Positions 25,690-35,058 of a stretch of 49,764 nucleotides of DNA are shown here, one piece after another. Numbering within the stretch: the first letter of the stretch is position 1; every line of letters begins with the position of its first letter. Origin of the DNA: Deltaproteobacteria bacterium (GTDB lineage Bacteria > Myxococcota_A > Polyangia > JAAYKL01); contig JAFGQN010000229.1 of the NCBI GenBank assembly GCA_016935665.1, positions 1 through 49,764 on the forward strand, given 5' to 3'. The notes below the pieces were generated by a model, which was given only the letters and a program-made list of their open reading frames with translations, was not told the DNA's origin and did no database searches. Position numbers and translations under genes: made by a program.

Positions 25690-27207
25690 TTATTCGACAA
25701 CGATGGGAATCTCTTTGGGTTCGCAGCCAAATTTGGCCGAAACCTGTGACCATTCCCGTGCCTGACTGCTTTGGGATTTGAGTTTGTCGCATGTGCCAGG
25801 GCAAAGCCGAATAGTAGTGCATTTGGTGTAGTCTGCGTTGAATGTTTTCAATACATCCAGCGTTGTTCCCGGACTTTCAACCCAGTTCCACGCCAGAGAA
25901 CCCGGGGCAATCAGGTCACAATTCTCGGTATACCCCACTTCCTCTTCAGTTGAGTCGGCAGCAGCAACGCCAAATAAACGAACATCAGAACAGTTTTTGT
26001 TCACGGGCAGTGTATCGGAATCCGCGTCCATGAAAGTGTCGGGAACCGCCAGCCAATCCACCTCATATTCGCAATCAATGACCTCGTTGGTGATGTGTTC
26101 CAACGCTGCGTCCAGAGTTTCCGGCGTTTCCGCAGCGTAATAGTACGTGCCGGTAGTGAGAGGGGGAACCGAGGCTTCGGGTGTAGCTGCAGCACCGTAA
26201 TACGCCAATCCATTCATTACATCCTTAAACATGGCCGGATCCGGTTGCGATGAACTATCCGTATCAACGCTGGCCTGATTGGGATCGTTGACGCCAATGA
26301 CAAACATTTTGTAGCCCGCTGCGCGCAACGCTTTAGCCTGATTATATGAGGCAACATCGTCGAGGCACTGTAGTGGAGATACGGCTATGCTGCCGTCCGT
26401 TGTTTCACAGGTTTCCGGATCGAGATTGCTGTCTGAATCGGAAGCGGCGGGAGCATTGCAGTTGGGTGCACCGTCTGTGGCCAGAATGACGTATGTATCC
26501 TGCGGGGGAAGTTGTTGTTCCGCCAAATAGCTGGCAGCCCATGCCAGAGATTTGGAGATGGGCGTACCGCCACATTGTCCAATTGTTCCCAGAGTGCTTT
26601 GAATCAATGTTGGAGTGGTGGTGCTCACCATCAATTCGCTGTCTGTATCGCGATAGAAATCGACCAGCGGCGCTGCGGCCGGATCTGTGCCGTCCGAGGT
26701 TGAAACAAAATTGCTTGCTGGTGCACATTGATCTTTATCGGTATCGGTTTGGGAAATACAGGACTGTGCGTCCGGGAACGCATTCAGGGCAAAGTTAACG
26801 GTGCCTGCAGCGGTGTTCTGTTCCACTATGTAGTTGACGGCCTGCTCCACCACGCTGGCATAACTGTCTCCTGTCCCGGCGGGCATTTTCCAACTCAACA
26901 TCGAACCGGAGCGATCGAGCAGAACAAGAATGTTCACTGATTTGAGGGCGACTTCCCAATCCAGGTCCACACACTGATCAATATCAGAGCCGCTGTCGCT
27001 GTCGTTGATTGTGGTGCTGTCCGTACTTGAACTGCTGTCAGAGTCGGTGATCCCTGTTGATGACGTATCGGATATGGAGTCTGTCCCTGAAACCGTGGCA
27101 GAATCCGAATTGCTGTCTGAATCTGTACCAGAGTTGCCGGATTTCGTTTTGTCGTCATCACATGCGGCAACCATTAAAATGGCAGGTATTATCCAAATAA
27201 ATTTCAT
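25690..27207 (-). CDS. VWA-domain lipoprotein
   Basis: 505 aa. Signal peptide ends in the lipobox MVAAC, Cys16 lipidated. About 25-80 is a Ser/Thr/Asp linker with DSDS repeats. A VWA domain begins near 92 with LLDRSGSML (MIDAS), continues through IGQCGGTPISKSLAWA and YVILATDGAPNCN, and ends near 340. The C-terminal 150 residues have paired Cys (NKNCSDV, ENCDLI, TKCTTIRLCPGTC, FGCEP). This matches VWA lipoproteins common in myxobacterial-type genomes; metal-dependent ligand binding on the surface is the usual guess. ATG 27207 has AGAGAGG at good spacing; an overlapping GTG at 27210 is the only alternative. Divergent from the POT transporter gene. Confidence 0.85.
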   Translation of the reverse strand: MKFIWIIPAILMVAACDDDKTKSGNSGTDSDSNSDSATVSGTDSISDTSSTGITDSDSSSSTDSTTINDSDSGSDIDQCVDLDWEVALKSVNILVLLDRSGSMLSWKMPAGTGDSYASVVEQAVNYIVEQNTAAGTVNFALNAFPDAQSCISQTDTDKDQCAPASNFVSTSDGTDPAAAPLVDFYRDTDSELMVSTTTPTLIQSTLGTIGQCGGTPISKSLAWAASYLAEQQLPPQDTYVILATDGAPNCNAPAASDSDSNLDPETCETTDGSIAVSPLQCLDDVASYNQAKALRAAGYKMFVIGVNDPNQASVDTDSSSQPDPAMFKDVMNGLAYYGAAATPEASVPPLTTGTYYYAAETPETLDAALEHITNEVIDCEYEVDWLAVPDTFMDADSDTLPVNKNCSDVRLFGVAAADSTEEEVGYTENCDLIAPGSLAWNWVESPGTTLDVLKTFNADYTKCTTIRLCPGTCDKLKSQSSQAREWSQVSAKFGCEPKEIPIVVE

Positions 27208-27329
27208 CACAAGTCCTCTCTCTCATATTGTCCAGGTTCGGGGACAATTTCGGCCAACAAAAAAAATAGCACACAAGAGGCCTCAAACTTCCTTCTCCAT
27301 GTTAAAAATGCACAGATACTTTAAAAAAA

Positions 27330-27354
27330 GATGTGTGTGTGGATGTGTGTGTAA
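27330..27354. repeat. GT-rich microsatellite in divergent spacer
   Basis: Two adjacent copies of GATGTGTGTGTG(T) in the 250-base gap between the VWA lipoprotein and the POT transporter. Such a tract can vary in length and so change promoter spacing, but no promoter could be assigned to it. Confidence 0.5.
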
Positions 27355-27462
27355 TGACGCCGAAAGTTCCAACAGGGCGGATTTTTGTGATAAGACATCG
27401 GCGATATATGTAGATTGCTGTGCGCTTTCAGTTATGCTGCAATCTGAAACAAGGAGTACTGA

Positions 27463-29321
27463 ATGAATTCGCCAAATCAACAGCAGGGCACCATTTTCGG
27501 TCACCCAAGTGGACTATTCACCCTCTTTTTTGCGGAGATGTGGGAGCGGTTTTCGTATTACGGCATGCGATCGCTGCTGGTCTTTTACATGATAAAAGGC
27601 TTTTTGAGCTTCAGGGACACCGACGCCTATTCCATTTACGGGGCGTATACAGCATTGGTGTATGCCACGCCGTTTATCGGTGGGATGTTGGCGGACAGAC
27701 TGTTGGGAGCGCGAAAGGCAGTGGTCATCGGCGCGGTTTTGATGTCGATGGGACACCTGCTGATGACGGTGGAAATGAAGTGGGTTTTTATGGCGGGCCT
27801 TGCGTTTCTCATCGCCGGCAATGGGTTTTTTAAACCCAATATTTCTACGATTGTGGGGCAGTTGTATATGCGCATACCCTCTCGGCGCGACAGCGGCTTC
27901 ACGTTATTTTATATGGGAATTAACCTTGGTGCCGCCATGTCTCCACTTATATGCGGTTACGTGGGAGAAACGTTTGGGTGGCACTTTGGATTTGGATTGG
28001 CCACAGCCGGTATGCTTCTTGGATTGGCGGTTTTCACGTTACCCACTCGCGCAGCGCAATTCGTTATTCTGATTTTCTCATTCGCCACTGCGGGTCTGTT
28101 GATGTCACTGCAGAGCAACTCGTTTCAGCTGGTGGTGAATTCGCTGGTGGCGGTCAGTTTGCTGACAGCGGGGGGCATTTCTTTTGTGGCGCTCGGCAGA
28201 GGGGGCCTGCCACATGATGCAGGGGCGCCCAAAAATCCGGAATTGGTAGCCCAAAAACGCATTGGACCCATTCGCAATGACGTGGCGGTGTATCTCGGAA
28301 TTGCCCTGTCGATTCCGCTGTTTATGCTTCTGGTGGATAAGAACGCCTTTACCGGCTGGGTTTTGCTGGTTTTTGGGGCCATGGCGTTTATCTGGCTGAT
28401 TGTGCAGGCGGTGCTTTCGCCTGTCGTGGCGCGGCATCGTCTTTCTGTCATTTTGGTGCTCATGTTTTTTACATGCTTTTCTGGTCGTTTTTCGAGCAGG
28501 CAGGCAGTTCGATTAACAATTTTACCGATCGCAACGTGGACAGAGTATTCGAGGAAGCGGTGGTAACGGCAGATATGGTTGGAAAAACGCTTCCCATCGC
28601 TGTAACTCAAGAGCAGCTGGGGCATCTTCATGGGGACAGCGTGATGACTCTCACTGATTTGGACAGCGAAAAAGAGAAAGCCCGGTTGCAACAGAAGGAT
28701 ACGGTCGTGATGGACTGGACTGTTCAGGAGTCTCACGTGGGGATGGGTCTTGGTGGCTCTGAGGTTCCGGCGTCACTGTTTCAGGCGACCAATCCCATTT
28801 TTATTCTGCTGTTTGGCCTGGTATTTACGGCTCTTTGGACCTTCTTAGGCAAATACTCACTGGAGCCCAGCACGCCGGCCAAGTTCGCACTTGGACTGCT
28901 GCAGCTGGGTCTTGGATTTGTGGCGCTGTGGTATGGCGCCCAACAGGCGGATGCACGTGGTATGGTGGCGATTCACTGGCTTTTGTTGGGATATCTGCTT
29001 CATACCACCGGGGAGCTGTGTCTGTCCCCGGTTGGCTTGTCCATGGTTACCAAATTGTCGCCGTCCAGCATTGTGGCGTCCGTGATGGGCGCATGGTTTC
29101 TCGCCTCTGCCTTTTCCAATTATCTGGCCGGAATGATTGCAGGTTTCACCGGTGTGTCCCGTGGGGAAGGGGAGGCGGCGATGATTCCTCCGCCCAGTGA
29201 AACAGTTCATGTGTATGGGAGCACATTTGGAACAATTGCATTGACTGCCATTGTGTCTTCGGTGTTGTGCTTTCTTCTTGTGCCGTTGCTTAAAAAATGG
29301 ATGCATCCGGAGTCGGACTAA
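27463..29321 (+). pseudogene. POT-family peptide transporter split by one frameshift
   Basis: Proton-coupled oligopeptide transporter (POT/PTR, MFS fold). The first frame (27463-28566) holds the ExxER motif in AEMWERFSYYG, GNGFFKPNISTIVGQLY and FYMGINLGA. From 28471 the second frame continues the family: MLFWSFFEQAGSS..., GELCLSPVGLSM and the last helices to 29321. At 28465-28470 six T bases follow ATG; seven would give LMFFYMLFWSFFEQ and one uninterrupted protein of about 619 aa. The first frame as it stands would end after 367 aa with a nonsense tail. AAGGAG precedes ATG 27463. It is either a real mutation, homopolymer variation or a read error. Proper -1 slippage is weakly supported since the site is G-TTT-TTT. 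Confidence 0.85.
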
Positions 29322-29483
29322 ACGGAACTGCCCTTTTTTTAACCCGATATATTTCATTTGCAAATAAATTCCATAGAAATATGATTGTCTTGTTTTTGCG
29401 TTTGGGGTTTAATGAATGCCATACAAAACAGCTGCACAATAGTTTCGCAATGAAATATATTTTTTCGGAGAATTGGGGGAAAC

Positions 29484-29846
29484 ATGAAATTAAATGATAA
29501 TTGTTGTACCATCGTACCGTATTTCAACGTGGCTATGGGGCATATCGATGACTTCAAGGCACTTGGAGAAAAGTTTGTTGAAAAAACGCAGGACGAGGAG
29601 AAATGCCTGTTTTACGGATTCTCTTTTCATGGCGGTATCGCACATTGCCGCGAGGGATATGCCGATGCGGAAGGGGTGTTGGCCCATCTGGAAAATGTGG
29701 GAGAACTGCTTCAGCAGGCATTGGAGATTTCTGAATTGAGCCGTTTTGAGATACATGGCCCCAGGAAAGAATTGGAAAAACTGAGGGGACCCCTTGCCAG
29801 TTTGAACCCCGATTTTTATGAACTGGAGATAGGTTTTCGCAAGTAA
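29484..29846 (+). CDS. Antibiotic-biosynthesis-monooxygenase-like (ABM) protein
   Basis: 120-aa cytosolic protein with the ferredoxin-like alpha/beta pattern of ABM-domain proteins. The SFHGGIAHCREGYADAEGVLAHLENVG segment is strongly like a known family of putative monooxygenases. The family includes quinol oxygenases without cofactor, but many members have no proven activity; here the His and Cys in AHCREGY are candidates for catalysis. GGGGGA at 29474-29479 precedes ATG 29484. The gene stands alone after the transporter. Confidence 0.75.
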   Translation: MKLNDNCCTIVPYFNVAMGHIDDFKALGEKFVEKTQDEEKCLFYGFSFHGGIAHCREGYADAEGVLAHLENVGELLQQALEISELSRFEIHGPRKELEKLRGPLASLNPDFYELEIGFRK

Positions 29847-30060
29847 TGCCCCATGCCGGTTCGCATCGCCGTGGCGGCTGTCGATTGCATCCATTCCCTA
29901 AGATGTCCCTTGAATACGCAAAGGTTGATGAATTGTAATTGTGCCTCCTTTCGCAGGTGGTTTTTGGGGATTTCGTAGTTATTTCGATATTTTTATTTGA
30001 ATAATGTATTTGGCAAATTACAATTATTTTCTGTCATGCAGGCGGAGACGAAAGAGTTGT

Positions 30061-31191
30061 ATGCCGAAGAACGAAAACATAACTACTGATGATGTGGTCA
30101 GCAACGAGTCCAACCGACGTACCTCCAGTCGGGTGCGCGCGACATTTCAGGTCAGATACAAAACACTGGATAGTCTGGTTTCTGCATATACGGAAAATAT
30201 TTCCAAAGGCGGAATTTTCATCCGTACCAGCAATCTTTTGCCAGAGAATACTGTCGTTCGAATCAAGCTGGTGATGCCTCACGATGGTCCTGAAATTGAA
30301 TGTATTGGACAAGTGGCGCGAGTGCACAAGCAGAAAAGTGATGACGACGAAATTCCATCTGGAATGGCCATTGTTTTTCGGGATATGTCTGTTGAGCATC
30401 GCATGTTTATTGAGAATTATATTTCTGATTTATCCACACAGAAAATACGGCTGCATAAGAAAGAGGAAACGGTTGTTCCCCTCTCCATTGTGGTGGTGGA
30501 TGATGACAAGACTGTTCGAGAGCGCGCCAGCAGGGCACTGGCCGCACAGGGACACGATGTTCGAACCGCGCCCGATGGTCTTTCAGGGCTGGCTACCTGT
30601 TTGCAGGATCCGCCGGATTTAATTCTGTCTGATGTGCAGATGCCCAAGATGGATGGGTGGAATTTGTTGAAAACAGTTCGGGCCCGTTCGTCACTGAACG
30701 CCACGCTGGTGGTATTCCAAACCTCACTGAAAGATGAAAAGGACAGATTGTTTGGTTACCAGCTGGGTGTGGACGATTACATTGCCAAACCGTATACGAC
30801 CACTGAACTCATCGCTCGAATTAATCGACTTGTCGAGCGAACCAGACGCGATCAGGAGCAGCGTCGGGATACCAAGGCGTTGAGAGGCGATTTGGAACAG
30901 GTATCGCTACCCACGGTGCTCTCCCTTTTGGAGATGGACAAAAAAACGGGTGTATGCCTCGTGGTTAGCGCGACGGTTGCACGTTTGTTCATTCGAGAAG
31001 GATATCCCATCGCCATTGAGATGGAAGGGGCAACAAAGAGCGTTACTCAGGTGGAGATGATGGTGAAAATATTATCCTGGACCACCGGACAGTTTGAATT
31101 TAGCCCCCAGGAAGTACACGACGCGGATCAGATTCATATGTCCATGCAGGGACTGTTGATGGAGGCGGCACGCATTTCGGACGAACAATAA
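30061..31191 (+). CDS. PilZ-receiver-DUF4388 response regulator
   Basis: 376-aa cytosolic regulator. PilZ about 18-122, with an Arg cluster RRTSSR at 19-24 and NISKGG at 46-51 matching the RxxxR and (D/N)xSxxG c-di-GMP-binding patterns. Receiver about 141-262 with Asp191 in LILSDVQMP as phospho-acceptor and DYIAKPY for the conserved Lys. DUF4388 about 272-372 starting RGDLEQVSLPTVLSLLEMDKKTG. This combination is characteristic of Myxococcota. It links two-component input to c-di-GMP. Start ATG 30061 is chosen because the domain starts soon after; an upstream in-frame ATG at 30004 lacks a site, and AAAGAG at 30051 is weak. The partner kinase is unknown; the receiver-kinase pair at 42.4-45.2 kb is a candidate. 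Confidence 0.9.
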   Translation: MPKNENITTDDVVSNESNRRTSSRVRATFQVRYKTLDSLVSAYTENISKGGIFIRTSNLLPENTVVRIKLVMPHDGPEIECIGQVARVHKQKSDDDEIPSGMAIVFRDMSVEHRMFIENYISDLSTQKIRLHKKEETVVPLSIVVVDDDKTVRERASRALAAQGHDVRTAPDGLSGLATCLQDPPDLILSDVQMPKMDGWNLLKTVRARSSLNATLVVFQTSLKDEKDRLFGYQLGVDDYIAKPYTTTELIARINRLVERTRRDQEQRRDTKALRGDLEQVSLPTVLSLLEMDKKTGVCLVVSATVARLFIREGYPIAIEMEGATKSVTQVEMMVKILSWTTGQFEFSPQEVHDADQIHMSMQGLLMEAARISDEQ

Positions 31192-31295
31192 TTGACATTT
31201 CACTGCTAATCTGTTCAATAATTTGACCTGAATAAACAATTGCATATAAGCTGGTTAAAAACTCGGGTAATGCCGGCGTTTTTATGGAGGCATTA

Positions 31296-31637
31296 ATGAC
31301 TCAATACGAGGGCGAAGAGAGACGCAAGCACACATGCTTTGTCACACATAACAGGGAATATCATGTATGCGCGGGGGTGTGCATGGCTGTTAGAGACAGA
31401 AAGAGTTCGGTGTGGATTGCCGGTCACAAGGCTGTGGGGCTGCGGCTGAGAGCTATCCCACCTGGTTCCGGGTACCTTGGCAGGACGCTCGAATTCTACA
31501 GCCACGAAAAACAGATGCTGGTGCGGACCTCTGCGGTGGTCGATATTATGAGACCCAATAAAAATCAGGTGGCATTCTACGGATTCGTACACGGCTTTTC
31601 ACCGGATCAATTCGAAGAGGAAAAAGCCGTCGGATAA
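31296..31637 (+). CDS. Hypothetical 113-aa protein
   Basis: Not recognised. GGAGG at 31286-31290 lies five bases before ATG 31296 and inside an upstream in-frame ATG at 31284, so 31296 is preferred. The protein opens MTQYEGEERRKH and looks beta-rich (VWIAGHKAVGLRLRAIPPGSGYLGRTLEFY), with VDIMRPNKNQVAFYGFVHGFSPDQF near the end. A PilZ-like or small barrel fold is possible. It follows the PilZ-receiver gene by about 100 bases on the same strand. Confidence 0.55.
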   Translation: MTQYEGEERRKHTCFVTHNREYHVCAGVCMAVRDRKSSVWIAGHKAVGLRLRAIPPGSGYLGRTLEFYSHEKQMLVRTSAVVDIMRPNKNQVAFYGFVHGFSPDQFEEEKAVG

Positions 31638-31687
31638 CGTTGCTTTTCAGATAGTGTTGGGCCAGGGGGGGAGTGACGACAACGCGT

Positions 31688-32146
31688 CTATAGTTCCTGC
31701 AGGCTCGCCAGAAACTCGTTGTACTCCAGTTCGATATCGTATTTTTCCGCAAGTAAACGCAGTTTATTAATATACTTTTCGTGCAACAGTTCCATTTCCA
31801 ACGCGTCCTGCCGACACAGAAAAACACGGCATCCCAACGTTCGACCTATCCGTGCGGTGCACTGGTTGTTTTCCATATAGGGGCAAACTCCGTTTATGGA
31901 TACGGGCTTTAGTCCGTCCGTATCTGCAAGGTAATCCAGTTCGAGAGAAGTGGCCCACAGCTGGTGGTCAAACGCTTTAAAGTTGCAACACGCGCCGCAC
32001 TGATGACAGTGGACGGTAACGGTGTTTTGCTCTGTTGCAAGTTCCTCGTAGAGTTGACGCAGTTCTTTTTTCAGACATTCGTCCAGACGCCCGTGGGCAT
32101 CAATGGCAACACTCTTGAGATTTTTGGACTGAGATTGTTGGGGCAC
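31688..32146 (-). CDS. YkgJ-family cysteine-cluster protein
   Basis: 152 aa of the YkgJ/Fe-S or Zn-chelating Cys-cluster family (PF03692 type). Signature: CHQCGACCNFK about 47-57, CPYMENNQCTARIGRTLGCRVFLC about 88-112, leaving eight Cys that could hold a metal cluster. Function in the family is not firmly known. Start is GTG 32146, whose G is also the last base of the TAG of the upstream small gene, so translation is coupled. Convergent with the 113-aa gene. Confidence 0.85.
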   Translation of the reverse strand: MPQQSQSKNLKSVAIDAHGRLDECLKKELRQLYEELATEQNTVTVHCHQCGACCNFKAFDHQLWATSLELDYLADTDGLKPVSINGVCPYMENNQCTARIGRTLGCRVFLCRQDALEMELLHEKYINKLRLLAEKYDIELEYNEFLASLQEL

Positions 32147-32406
32147 TATTTTGTGCGAGCGATGGTCGCCTCGAGCTCTTTGATGCCGTCTTCGGTCAAG
32201 GTGGTGAGCTGTCCGGCAGCCAATGCTGTTTTCAACTGATCCATCGTAAAATATTTGGGCTGGATACGGCTCATTTCAGGAATGGATGCGTATACATTGC
32301 CATGACTGTCGATGGAGTGTACACCTTCGGGAAGTTTAATTTCGGTACCGCCACCACGCTGTTGCTTGGAACTCACACCACGATTCATTTTTTCTGCTTT
32401 AGCCAT
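32146..32406 (-). CDS. Small hypothetical protein coupled to YkgJ-like gene
   Basis: 86 aa, cytosolic, with a basic N-terminus (MAKAEKMNRGVSSKQQRGGG), a beta-turn segment (VHSIDSHGNVYASIPEM) and a helical end (TMDQLKTALAAGQL, GIKELEATIARTK). No family recognised. GAGAGGGAAAT just upstream of ATG 32406 is a good ribosome site. It overlaps the following gene by one base. Confidence 0.65.
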   Translation of the reverse strand: MAKAEKMNRGVSSKQQRGGGTEIKLPEGVHSIDSHGNVYASIPEMSRIQPKYFTMDQLKTALAAGQLTTLTEDGIKELEATIARTK

Positions 32407-32630
32407 ATTTCCCTCTCTATTTTTTCAAATAGTCAATGTTCAGGTTCGTTAATCGAACGGTTGTCTGTCCGCTTATACAGGCTCCGCTGCCTGGTTTCAA
32501 GAGGAACCGCGCATTTTCTATATTTTTTGCCCGCGTTTTTGGCGTCGAATGCAGTGGTAATCGCTTTTACTCTGTCCGGTTCATTAGATGGGTGAAAAAA
32601 AAAATGAAGGGATGGGGGAGGGAAGGCGCG

Positions 32631-34877
32631 TTATTTAGCGCCGGCGCCAACCGTTTCTTTAGCCGTCATGATTTGGCCTTTGTCTACGGCTTCCTGATAA
32701 CCGGCTTCGCCTCCGGGGCTGTTTTTGGCGATGGTGATTTTGCCAGTGCGCGGTTCGTATTTTTTCATGAGCGCATCCAGATTTCCTGGGTTCTTTTTGG
32801 CGCCTCTGAATTTACCAGTGGGTTTGTCCATATTGCGAACAGCAATACCGGCCAGAGTGAAATCAGCGCTGTAAAGCAGGTCTGTTTCAACCACACACCA
32901 CCAGCCTTTGTTCCAGCCCCCCTCGGGTTCGAAACCACCATCCCACAATTCTTCCTGTTTCCAGTGCCACATCTGATGGGGTTTGCCACCAATACGAGTG
33001 GGCTCCAGATTGTCCCACAACAATGCCTTGGCCGGAGCATTGGGCGCCAACGCGGGCAGGTCTGTAAAGTTGGGGCCGCCCAGTGCAAAACCGGGTGCCG
33101 GAGGAATATCAAGCGAATCCGCGTAAGGACCCCATTCCAGATGGTAAAACTTGGTGGGCGCTTTGCTGCCCACACCAGTGGCCATGGAGTAACCGTTGGG
33201 ATTGCGTCCCATCAGCCAATGCCAGCTGTCCCGTGCGGCTTCCATGTATTTTTTGTCGCCAGTCAGTTTTGCCGCCATGGCCAGCATGTGCACTTTTTCG
33301 GCGGTGTTGGCGCTGAATCCCCAGTAATATTCCCAATCCACAGCAACGACTTTATGGGCATCGTTTTCCCATCTGGGAATCAGCCACTCATCGGCGCATT
33401 GTACTATTTTGTCTTTGGCAAATTGACGTACTTCATCGGGTGTCCCTTCGTCAAGTGCCAGTTCGATGAGACCATAACGGGCAACATTGGGCCAGGAGCC
33501 GGTAGTGATTTTCTTTACGTCTTGAACCTGTGGCAGTTTATCAATTTTGTACATGCCCATGAGAATACCCAGCGCATCTTTGTCGCGGAATCGAATCCAC
33601 ATTTCAGAGGCTGCGGCCCATCGGGCGCCGATGTCGTTGTAGAGATATTCGCCTGTTTCGCCATCAATGACCTGCTCTTTTTCGCCCTTGTCGTGGCTGT
33701 TGCGGTCATCCCAGGCAGGCTGAGGGCTGTCGATGGGATTCCAGCGCATCTGCTGGGGATGTTTTTTCATCCACTGCCATCCCAGTTTGGCGGCTTCCTC
33801 ATATTTTTTGGCCATTGCTTTGTATTCGGCGAACTCTTTGTAGATAACCGAAGCCATTGCGAGTACCGCAGTGGCTTTAGCAGTGGCAGAGGTACTCTCC
33901 GGGCGAATCCAGCGCACAGTTTTGTCCTCGTCCGCAGCCATGGGACCGGTCCAGCCCTGAACAGCTTCAAAGGCACGGAATCCGCCGTCTTTTTGCTGCA
34001 TGGACATAATCCAGTCGAGTGCCCAGGTAACTTCATCCAACAGGTCTGGAACTTTGTTTCCGGACTCGGGAATATTCTGCTCACTGTCTTTGAATAGATC
34101 GGGGGCCAGCGTATATGCCGTCAACAGAATCTGCGCAGAAATACCGGTGGAATCGATATACATGTCGAAGTTTCCGGCATCGAACCAGCCTTTTTTGATT
34201 TGCTCACCGGGCCACCATTTTTTATCTGTACTGTTTTGCCATTTTTCTTTTTTCTCGGGATAGAACTGCCAGTCCCAGCCCACATCTTCGTAAGTATGGG
34301 AAACGCCCTCGCGAATGTAGCTGTGGCCGTTCCATTTGGCATACGGCTCTACGATATTGGTGCGGGTGCGCTGAAAGTAAAAGCTCTTAATCAGCGTCTG
34401 AACCGCATGAGACTGAACTTTCCAGTAGTCGTCCACAACAAACTTGTCGCTTTTATACCACTCATTTTTCACATCAGCGGCTTCAACGTAGTAAGTGCCC
34501 TTTTTATTAAGGTCGGAAATATCCACATGCCATACTTCATCCTGGCTCACTTTATCCAGACCGTATTTGGATATTTTGTCCGCTGTGATTTTCAGCGCAA
34601 CATTTCCGGCTTCATCCTTCACAACGGCACCAGTGGGATCCACATTGAAAATCACCATCTTGCTCCAGTCAAGAGCGTACCCAACAGTATTTACCTTAAT
34701 GACAGGAACATTGACACCCGGCTGTGCGGGATTGGTTTTGGCAACAGTCTGAACGCTGCCCAAATCAACAGTTGCGACCTGAGTCTGTTTGTTCTGATTA
34801 CCGGTGGGGGTGCCGCCACAGGCACCTACCATAGTGGCCACAAGGCCGAGTTTTAATAGTTTTTTCATTTTCTTCAT
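32631..34877 (-). CDS. GH9-like glycoside hydrolase lipoprotein
   Basis: 748-aa lipoprotein; signal peptide ends VGAC with Cys20 lipidated. Residues about 50-160 look like the Ig-like N-terminal domain of GH9 endoglucanases. The (alpha/alpha)6 catalytic part runs about 165-680: GWFDAGNFDMYIDS puts Asp233 at the usual base pair, but the second Asp of DAGD is Asn236, and CVVETDLLYSADF gives Glu664 as general acid. The NPHHR-type motif seen in typical cellulases is not found, so the substrate may not be cellulose. It follows about 180 bases after the HisHF gene on the same strand but is probably a separate unit. The long opposite-strand frame at 32436-34097 is its shadow. Confidence 0.78.
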   Translation of the reverse strand: MKKMKKLLKLGLVATMVGACGGTPTGNQNKQTQVATVDLGSVQTVAKTNPAQPGVNVPVIKVNTVGYALDWSKMVIFNVDPTGAVVKDEAGNVALKITADKISKYGLDKVSQDEVWHVDISDLNKKGTYYVEAADVKNEWYKSDKFVVDDYWKVQSHAVQTLIKSFYFQRTRTNIVEPYAKWNGHSYIREGVSHTYEDVGWDWQFYPEKKEKWQNSTDKKWWPGEQIKKGWFDAGNFDMYIDSTGISAQILLTAYTLAPDLFKDSEQNIPESGNKVPDLLDEVTWALDWIMSMQQKDGGFRAFEAVQGWTGPMAADEDKTVRWIRPESTSATAKATAVLAMASVIYKEFAEYKAMAKKYEEAAKLGWQWMKKHPQQMRWNPIDSPQPAWDDRNSHDKGEKEQVIDGETGEYLYNDIGARWAAASEMWIRFRDKDALGILMGMYKIDKLPQVQDVKKITTGSWPNVARYGLIELALDEGTPDEVRQFAKDKIVQCADEWLIPRWENDAHKVVAVDWEYYWGFSANTAEKVHMLAMAAKLTGDKKYMEAARDSWHWLMGRNPNGYSMATGVGSKAPTKFYHLEWGPYADSLDIPPAPGFALGGPNFTDLPALAPNAPAKALLWDNLEPTRIGGKPHQMWHWKQEELWDGGFEPEGGWNKGWWCVVETDLLYSADFTLAGIAVRNMDKPTGKFRGAKKNPGNLDALMKKYEPRTGKITIAKNSPGGEAGYQEAVDKGQIMTAKETVGAGAK

Positions 34878-35058
34878 TGGACTTCCTTCTTCTTTAAAGA
34901 TGTCATTCCTCTAAATAAACTTACGGATGTTTGTTAGAGCGCACCTTACTAACATTATGCAAGTAGGTCAAATCCTGAATAAAGGCTCATGAGAATATGG
35001 GAGAGATATGACAGTAATAACAAATATGGAATAAATGAAATACGTATCACTGTTGGCA

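Noticed and set aside
28462-28480. Programmed -1 frameshift in the POT gene
   Set aside because: The slip site G-TTT-TTT does not allow good re-pairing of both tRNAs and no stimulatory hairpin is obvious; mutation or read error is simpler.
32436-34097. 553-codon plus-strand ORF opposite the GH9-like gene
   Set aside because: It lies antisense to a lipoprotein with signal peptide and domain motifs, has no ribosome site or recognisable domain, and its composition follows the codon pattern of the other strand.
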